Assembly: GCA_031390755.1 (NCBI GenBank)
Contig: JANMTS010000086.1
Location: 62,001 to 126,000, forward strand
From: DATMER01 sp031390755
Lineage (GTDB): Bacteria > Acidobacteriota > Thermoanaerobaculia > Multivoradales > UBA5704
DNA length: 64,000 nucleotides
Direction: 5' to 3'
The translations under genes were made by a program, and so were the position numbers. The notes below the pieces were generated by a model. The model saw nothing but the letters and a program-made list of their open reading frames with translations. It was not told where the DNA came from and made no database searches. Each line of letters starts with the position of its first letter. Positions within the stretch are counted from its first letter, which is position 1. Of this stretch, positions 58,364 through 64,000 are shown piece by piece.

Positions 58364-59140
58364 CTAGAACTGAACGTTGTCCAGAAAGAAGGAGACGAGG
58401 CTGACCCGCTTGGACACCACACTTTCGGCCATGTCCTGGGTCAGCACGAACTGCCCGGCGCGCTCGCGGCCGGGAGTGAGCATGAGCAGCTCCAGGCTCG
58501 CCGTCTTCTGCGGAAAGCGGTCGCGGACGTGGAGGACGGCGCTCGCTCCGACCTGCAGGGCGCGGAAGACGGCGCTCTCGGAGCTCGTGGTGATCTCGAT
58601 CAGCGGGCGGCCCGTCTGGGTCCCCTGGTAGACCTCGACCCCCTCGACCTTCTGGCCGAGGAAGAAGGTGCGCAGCTCGGACGCCATCGCGGCATCCGGA
58701 TAGGGGTTGCGCTGAGCGGTCATGAGGTCGCGGACGGCGGTCGCGCCCTTCGCCGAGGCGGACGCCTCGCGCCGCACCGGCTCGCGCGTTCCGACACCGC
58801 GGCTGGCGATGTCGGTGATCCGGGACGCGGACTGCGAGGGGGCGGGCTCCTGAGGGGCGGGCGTGTCGGTCGCGATGATCTCGGCGGCGCCCAGGTTCTT
58901 CTTGTTCATCTCGTCGGTGCGCCGCTGGTCGATGTCCTTCGGGTCGAACGAGGCCTGCGTCCCGTTGAGCAGCGTGACCACGGCGCGGCCGTTGACGACG
59001 CGCGGCTTGTCCTTCGTCTGCAGGGTGCGGCCGTCGCGGAAGAAGACCGTGTAGGCGGCCAGCGGCGCAGTCGTCAGCGCGACCATCAGCGCCATCAGCA
59101 GCGCCAGGGCGGCCGTTCGGACCGGGGCGGTACGTCGCAT
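58364..59140 (-). CDS. Secreted hypothetical protein
   Basis: A 258-residue protein with an N-terminal signal (MRRTAPVRTAALALLMALMV, cleavage near ALTTAPLAAY), then a short beta-rich N-terminal domain YTVFFRDGRTLQTKDKPRVV resembling the small PATAN/SH3-like unit at the start of acidobacterial secreted proteins. A Pro/Ser-rich linker (TPAPQEPAPSQSASR) precedes a C-terminal beta domain (EGVEVYQGTQTGRPLIEITT). The upstream frame extension is not used as it lacks a ribosome-binding site. No function is recognised. It lies between the ABC transporter and carA, 54 bp above the binding protein start. Confidence 0.7.
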   Translation of the reverse strand: MRRTAPVRTAALALLMALMVALTTAPLAAYTVFFRDGRTLQTKDKPRVVNGRAVVTLLNGTQASFDPKDIDQRRTDEMNKKNLGAAEIIATDTPAPQEPAPSQSASRITDIASRGVGTREPVRREASASAKGATAVRDLMTAQRNPYPDAAMASELRTFFLGQKVEGVEVYQGTQTGRPLIEITTSSESAVFRALQVGASAVLHVRDRFPQKTASLELLMLTPGRERAGQFVLTQDMAESVVSKRVSLVSFFLDNVQF

Positions 59141-59225
59141 GTTCGATGCCTTTCTCCGGAGCGCGTCTCGGAGCGCGGTGCAAGCCTGTTCTCGCTTCGG
59201 CATGATACCCTTTGCGCCGGACTGG

Positions 59226-60326
59226 ATGAAGACCCCCGACCTCACCAACGGCTTGCTCCTCCTGGAAGACGGCAGCGTCTTCGAGGGAGAGGGTGTGGCT
59301 CCCGGCACCCGCTTCGGCGAGGTGGTCTTCAACACGTCGATGACCGGCTACCAGGAGGTGCTCACCGACCCCTCCTACCGCGGCCAGATCGTGGTGATGA
59401 CCCAGCCGCACATCGGCAACTACGGCACCGGTCCGGGTTTCGCCGAGTCCGAGCATCCCTGGGTGGAAGGCTTCATCGCCCGCCGGTTCACGGTGCGCCC
59501 TTCGGGCCAGGGCGGCGAGAGCCTGGTTTCCTACCTGCGCCGCTTCGGCGTTCCGGCCATGGAGGGGATCGACACCCGCGCGGTGGTCCGGCGGCTGCGC
59601 GAGCGCGGCGCCCTGCGCGGCGTCCTCACCACCGAGCGTTCGGACGTCGACGCCCTGCGGGCCGAGCTGGCGGACATCCCCATCATGACCGGTCAGGCGC
59701 TGGTGGACGATGTGACCTGCGCCGCGGTCCACGAGCTGCCGGCGATCGGGGACGAGCGCTGCCACCTGGCGGTCTACGACTTCGGCATCAAGACGAACAT
59801 CCTGCGCTCGCTCCAGGAGCGGGGCGCCCGGCTGACCGTGCTGCCGGCGCGGACGCCCGCGTCGGAGTGCCTGGCGCTGCCGGTCGACGGCGTGGTGCTG
59901 TCGAACGGCCCCGGCGATCCCGAGCCGCTGACCTCGATCATCGACGCCGTGCGCGAGCTGATCGACTCGTCCCGGCCGGTGCTCGGCATCTGCCTGGGGC
60001 ATCAGCTACTGGGGCTCGCTCTCGGCGGACGCACCTTCAAGCTCAAGTTCGGGCACCACGGCGGCAACCAGCCGGTGCGCGACCTGGTCACCGGCAAGGT
60101 CTCCATCACCAGCCAGAACCACGGCTTCGCAGTCGAGCCGGGCTCGCTGCCCCCTTCCTGCACGGTGACCGAGTTGAATCTGAACGACGGCACGGTCGAG
60201 GGCTTCGCGGTCTCGGGCCGGCCGGTCTTCGCCGTCCAGTATCACCCGGAAGCCGCTCCGGGTCCCCACGACGCCGCGGGCGTCTTCGACCGCTTCCTCG
60301 ATCAAGTCCAGCGGCGCCGGCAGTAG
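59226..60326 (+). CDS. carA: Carbamoyl-phosphate synthase small (glutaminase) subunit
   Basis: A 366-residue glutamine amidotransferase subunit that supplies ammonia to CarB for pyrimidine and arginine synthesis. The N-terminal CarA domain shows FGEVVFNTSMTGYQEVLTDP and YRGQIVVMTQPHIGNYG; the class I amidotransferase domain has the nucleophile elbow VLGICLGHQLLGLALGG, SQNHGFAV, and the His-Glu pair in VQYHPEAAPGPHD. The ATG at 59226 is chosen (MKTPDLTNGLLLLEDGSVFE); an in-frame ATG 8 codons upstream is also possible. carB does not follow; instead a LolC/E-type permease gene starts 17 bp on. Confidence 0.94.
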   Translation: MKTPDLTNGLLLLEDGSVFEGEGVAPGTRFGEVVFNTSMTGYQEVLTDPSYRGQIVVMTQPHIGNYGTGPGFAESEHPWVEGFIARRFTVRPSGQGGESLVSYLRRFGVPAMEGIDTRAVVRRLRERGALRGVLTTERSDVDALRAELADIPIMTGQALVDDVTCAAVHELPAIGDERCHLAVYDFGIKTNILRSLQERGARLTVLPARTPASECLALPVDGVVLSNGPGDPEPLTSIIDAVRELIDSSRPVLGICLGHQLLGLALGGRTFKLKFGHHGGNQPVRDLVTGKVSITSQNHGFAVEPGSLPPSCTVTELNLNDGTVEGFAVSGRPVFAVQYHPEAAPGPHDAAGVFDRFLDQVQRRRQ

Positions 60327-60343
60327 CCCATGAGCGCGCCCCC

Positions 60344-61591
60344 ATGAGCGCGCCCAAAACCGCGGAGACGCGTCTGCTCCAGGGACCTCTCACCTGGGTC
60401 ATCGCCTGGCGCTTCCTGCGCGGCCACCGCAGCAGCCTCCTCGACGGAACCGCGCGGGCGGCGCTGCTCGCCACGGCGCTCGGCGTCACCGCCATGGTGA
60501 TCGCGATGGCCCTGATGACCGGCTACCGCGAGGATCTCCAGGGAAAGCTGGTGAGCGGCAACGCCGCCGTCATCGCCTACCCGGTCGGGGGTGGTGCGGG
60601 TGAGAAGCTGACCGAAGCCCGGACGCGGCGCCTGGAGGCGATCCCGGGAGTCGAGCGGATCGGCCGTGTCGCCTATGGGCAGGGCTCCCTGTCGAGCGAC
60701 GGCGTTCCCGGCGGGGTGGAGGTGATCCTGCGCGGCGTCGACGCCAGCGGTGGGCAGCTGACCGCGACCGCCGCCCAGCTCCGGGAGACCGGCGGCATTC
60801 CCGGGGCGGTCGTCGGAGAGGATCTGGCGGCGCGCCTGAAGATCCGGACGGGCGACGTGCTGCGGCTCGTGGTGCTCGGATTCCAGGAAGGCCGGCCGAA
60901 GTTCCGTTACCAGAGCGTGCGGGTGAGCGGCACGTTCTCCACCGGTTTCGCCGAGTTCGACCGGAGCTGGGTGCTGCTGGAGCGGTCCCGGGTCGAGCGG
61001 CTGATGGGTGGGGAAGCCGCGGTGGACCTGCTGGAGTTCACGGTGGACGATCCCAACGAGGCGCCGCGGATCGCGGAGGCGGCGAGCGATATCCTGGATC
61101 CCGACTTCGTGGTGACGGACTGGCAGCAGCTCAACAAGGAGCTGTTCACCGCCTTGAAGCTCCAGCAGGTGGCGCTCTTCGTGGTTCTGGGGCTGATCGT
61201 CCTGGTCTCGACCTTCAACGTGGCCTCGACCCTGGTCGTGCTGGTGAGGGAGAGGATGCGCGACATCGGCCTTCTCGGAGCGCTGGGGCTGAGGCCGGGA
61301 CGCCTGCGGCTGATCTTCCTGATGTATGCGGCGTTCCTCGGAGGCGTGGGGACGCTGCTCGGAGTGGGGCTGGGCTGGGGAACGTCGTGGGTGCTGACCC
61401 GCTTCGAGCTGATCCGGTTCGATGCGGACGTGGCGGCGATCTACTTCATCCGCTCGGTGCCGTTCCGGGTCGAGCCGGGGGATGTGCTCGCCATCGTGGG
61501 CTTTGCTCTGGGGGTGACTCTGCTGGCCTGCTTCCTGCCGGCCTGGCGGGCGGCTCGGGTCGACCCTTCGTCAGCGCTACGGTACGAATGA
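60344..61591 (+). CDS. LolC/LolE-type ABC permease
   Basis: A 415-residue FtsX/MacB-type permease with an N-terminal helix (RAALLATALGVTAMVIAMAL), a large periplasmic domain (about 60-270) and three C-terminal helices; the segment LQQVALFVVLGLIVLVSTFN followed by RERMRDIGLLGALGLRPGRL is the LolC/E signature. Such proteins extract lipoproteins from the inner membrane with LolD. The start region is duplicated: an earlier ATG at 60330 in catgagcgcgccc reads only five codons and stops in an ATGA overlap-like arrangement before the real ATG at 60344. The partner LolD gene is not in the window. Confidence 0.87.
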   Translation: MSAPKTAETRLLQGPLTWVIAWRFLRGHRSSLLDGTARAALLATALGVTAMVIAMALMTGYREDLQGKLVSGNAAVIAYPVGGGAGEKLTEARTRRLEAIPGVERIGRVAYGQGSLSSDGVPGGVEVILRGVDASGGQLTATAAQLRETGGIPGAVVGEDLAARLKIRTGDVLRLVVLGFQEGRPKFRYQSVRVSGTFSTGFAEFDRSWVLLERSRVERLMGGEAAVDLLEFTVDDPNEAPRIAEAASDILDPDFVVTDWQQLNKELFTALKLQQVALFVVLGLIVLVSTFNVASTLVVLVRERMRDIGLLGALGLRPGRLRLIFLMYAAFLGGVGTLLGVGLGWGTSWVLTRFELIRFDADVAAIYFIRSVPFRVEPGDVLAIVGFALGVTLLACFLPAWRAARVDPSSALRYE

Positions 61592-61601
61592 CTAGCTCCG
61601 C

Positions 61602-63386
61602 TTACGCGGAGGCCATTTCGTTTCTTTCTCCCGACATGATCCGCCAGCTGACCACCTTCTCGTCGATTTCCCGCAAGCGGTTCGCAATCAGCCGGCAGAG
61701 CAGCTGCATGAACTCCAGGGCGGCATGGGGGTCCATGGCGAGCACCTCGTTCACCGTCTCCTGATCCAGGGTGAGCACCGTGAGCTGGCCGCTGTAGGCG
61801 CGGGCGTCGGCCGAGCGCGGCTCGCCGTCGATCAGCGACATCTCGCCGAAGAAGTCGCCGCGCTCCAGGATGGCCAGCGCCTCCTCTCCGGCTCCCGGAA
61901 TGAACTTGCTGATGATCACCCGGCCTTCGAGGATGATGTACATCTCCCGGCCTTCGTCCCCCTCCTGGAAGAGCGAGGCGCCGGCCGCGAAGCGCTTCTC
62001 GTCGGAGAAGGCCGCGAGCGTGATCAGCTCCTTGCGCGAGATGCCCTGCTCCCGGAAGAGACGGATCTTGTCGTCCTCCTGGATCTTGGCCCCGGCGGCG
62101 CCCTTCCCCGGAGGCGGCTTGCGCAGCCGGAGGAAGCTCTCCGGCACGGTGTCGGCGGAGAAGAAGCTCCGCAGGTGATCGTTCGTGGCGCGGAGCTTGC
62201 GGGCCAGGCTGTGCCAGAGGCTCCAGTAGAGCTGGACGCCGATCTCGGGGCTCGCGTCGACCAGGCTGTCGAGAGCCTCGGCGTCGATCCGCAGGAGCCG
62301 GCTCGGCGCTGACGCCATGGCGTCCGACGTGCGGTCGTAGCCGCTCACGAAGCTGCCCTCGCCGAAGAGATTCCCGGGCTCGATCGTGCCCAGGGCATAG
62401 GTGCCGTAGGGGGTCGTGCGCTGGAGGGCGATCTCGCCCTGCTCCAGGATGTAGAGGTCGCGGCCCGTGCTGCGGTGGGCGAACACCAGGCTGCCGCCGT
62501 CGTGGACCTCCTCCTCGGTGACCTGGGTGAGGCGGAAGACCTGCTCGTCGGAGAAATGGGCCCAGGCCTTCATCCGGCGCAGCCGGGACGCCAGCTCGAG
62601 CTGGCCGCCGCGCTCCCGCATGGCCACCGCCGGAGCGCTCGGGAACACCATGCTCTGAAGGCCGGACTCCTCCATGAAGCGCTCGCGGTGCCATTCCAGC
62701 CGGTCGAAGGCCGTGTGCACCTGCTCCTGCTTCTCCTTGAAGATCGTGGACAGCTCGCGGTTGCCCCAGCCCAGGATCTGCTTGAGGGTCTGGATGCGGC
62801 GCCGCAGCCGGCGGACCCCTTCTTCGTCCCCCTCGTTGAGGAGGAGGAACGCGTGGACCGTCGCGCGCAGGGCGGGCTCGTACTGCTTCCGCTCGTATTC
62901 GGCGCGTCCCAGGCTCTCCGCGATCTCCCGGTCGAACGGGTTGTAGCGCAGGGCCTGGCCGAGCTGGTCGACGGCGCCGTCGAAGTCCTTGCGCCGGAAG
63001 TGAAGGCGTCCGTGAAGCTTGTGGCAGGAGGGATTCGCCAGGCCTTTGACCTTCGAGATCTCCAGGCACTCCAGGGCCCGGGAGTTCTCTCCCTTTTCGG
63101 CGTAGAGATGGGCGAGCCCGAGGAAGTGGGCGGCGTCGATGGAATTGCGCCGGAAGCCCTCGCGGAGCATGTCCCGCACATTGTGCGAGGCGGCCGATCC
63201 GCCCTGCTCCTTCTGCTTGGATCGAATCTCGGCGAGGGCGAGCTTGACGCTGAGGTTCTTCGGCTCCAGCCGGAACGCGAGCAGCAGCAGCTCGGCGGCC
63301 TGATCGGTCTGGCCTCGCTCCTGGAATCGGCCGGCCAGCCGGACCAGCTCCTGAACGTCCTGCGTGAAGCCCTGAGGATCGCTCAT
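61602..63386 (-). CDS. TPR protein with two cyclic-nucleotide-binding domains
   Basis: A 594-residue cytoplasmic protein. The N-terminal part (about 10-190) has TPR-like repeats (QAAELLLLAFRLEPKNLSVK, LAHLYAEKGENSRALECLEI, GAVDQLGQALRYNPFDREIA). Two cNMP-binding domains follow, at about 275-390 (GRDLYILEQGEIALQRTTP, GNLFGEGSFVSGYDRTSDAM) and 450-570 (GREMYIILEGRVIISKFIPG, GDFFGEMSLIDGEPRSADAR); the second has the full phosphate-binding motif. It lacks a DNA-binding domain, so it is a signalling adaptor rather than a Crp-type regulator. A terminator separates it from exbD. Confidence 0.88.
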   Translation of the reverse strand: MSDPQGFTQDVQELVRLAGRFQERGQTDQAAELLLLAFRLEPKNLSVKLALAEIRSKQKEQGGSAASHNVRDMLREGFRRNSIDAAHFLGLAHLYAEKGENSRALECLEISKVKGLANPSCHKLHGRLHFRRKDFDGAVDQLGQALRYNPFDREIAESLGRAEYERKQYEPALRATVHAFLLLNEGDEEGVRRLRRRIQTLKQILGWGNRELSTIFKEKQEQVHTAFDRLEWHRERFMEESGLQSMVFPSAPAVAMRERGGQLELASRLRRMKAWAHFSDEQVFRLTQVTEEEVHDGGSLVFAHRSTGRDLYILEQGEIALQRTTPYGTYALGTIEPGNLFGEGSFVSGYDRTSDAMASAPSRLLRIDAEALDSLVDASPEIGVQLYWSLWHSLARKLRATNDHLRSFFSADTVPESFLRLRKPPPGKGAAGAKIQEDDKIRLFREQGISRKELITLAAFSDEKRFAAGASLFQEGDEGREMYIILEGRVIISKFIPGAGEEALAILERGDFFGEMSLIDGEPRSADARAYSGQLTVLTLDQETVNEVLAMDPHAALEFMQLLCRLIANRLREIDEKVVSWRIMSGERNEMASA

Positions 63387-63425
63387 ACAACCCCTTTGAA
63401 AAAACGCGGTCCCCGAGCATAAAGC

Positions 63426-63460
63426 AAAAAGCCGGACCGGTAAACCCGGTCCGGCTTTAA
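63426..63460 (-). terminator. Intrinsic terminator after ExbD gene
   Basis: Arms aaagccggaccgg (63428-63440) and ccggtccggcttt (63446-63458) form a 13-bp stem. Read on the minus strand the stem is followed by a T run, giving a Rho-independent terminator between the ExbD gene and the TPR-cNMP gene. Confidence 0.9.
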
Positions 63461-63496
63461 GACTGCATTCTTCCCGGTCTTCCGGGCCTGGCCGGG

Positions 63497-63970
<474 letters not shown>

Positions 63971-63972
63971 GG

Positions 63973-64000
63973 CTACTGGGCCTCCGGGCTGGCGAGCGAG
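63973..64000 (-). CDS. 3' end of an upstream gene, partial
   Basis: Only the last eight codons (SLASPEAQ, then TAG at 63973-63975) are inside the window. The stop lies 2 bp above the ExbD ATG, so the genes are coupled. In this position an ExbB/TolQ or a second ExbD gene is usual, but the residues seen are not diagnostic. Confidence 0.35.

Overview
The window is high-G+C bacterial chromosome in which dense housekeeping operons alternate with accessory DNA. The gene mix suggests an Acidobacteriota-like genome (Thermoanaerobaculia/Holophagae type): an 11-gene nuoABCDHIJKLMN operon without nuoEFG, a secreted reprolysin-like protease with a C-terminal beta domain common in that phylum, a lone lanthipeptide-type precursor, ExbD/TolR, TPR-cNMP and LolC/E-type proteins. 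This placement is an inference; no rRNA or tRNA gene was found to settle it.

Layout. 0.3-4.0 kb: one small membrane protein and a tight seven-gene minus-strand operon of unrecognised mostly membrane-associated proteins. 4.0-7.5 kb: a REP-type transposase remnant, a CruF-like carotenoid hydratase, a secreted metalloprotease and a tiny membrane protein. 7.8-11.3 kb: a compact class III aminotransferase / KamA-like radical SAM / glycine amidinotransferase operon, probably making or remodelling a guanidino amino acid. 11.3-17.6 kb: a P-type ATPase lacking the CPC motif, an orphan lanthipeptide-like precursor, small membrane proteins, an S66 peptidase, a Fur-family regulator and a sulfite-oxidase-like/pentapeptide fusion. 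17.6-28.4 kb: respiratory complex I genes behind a consensus sigma70 promoter.

28.4-51.2 kb is an accessory and probable defence island. It is bracketed by two direct copies, 20.8 kb apart, of a UPF0175/DUF3368 toxin-antitoxin locus, each preceded by a hairpin-rich tandem array. Inside are a truncated LuxI-like gene, a frameshifted TIR-WD40 gene, orphan antitoxins, a SNF2 helicase-SbcD-SbcC-like operon, a Y1 transposase with REP-type repeats, a converging Lhr/BrxHI-type helicase-BrxD-type ATPase-TerB operon, and a conserved unknown protein transcribed divergently from it. I read the SNF2/SbcD/SbcC plus TerB/BrxD/BrxHI set as one candidate antiphage or DNA-processing system.

51.4-64 kb returns to chromosome-like genes: a TrpD-like protein, acyl-CoA dehydrogenase-MeaB-methylmalonyl-CoA epimerase, a nitrate/sulfonate/taurine-type ABC transporter, CarA, a LolC/E-type permease, a TPR-cNMP protein and ExbD. 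The substrate-binding protein of the ABC transporter is interrupted by one in-frame TGA followed by a well-placed stem-loop, so it is a strong candidate for a selenoprotein.
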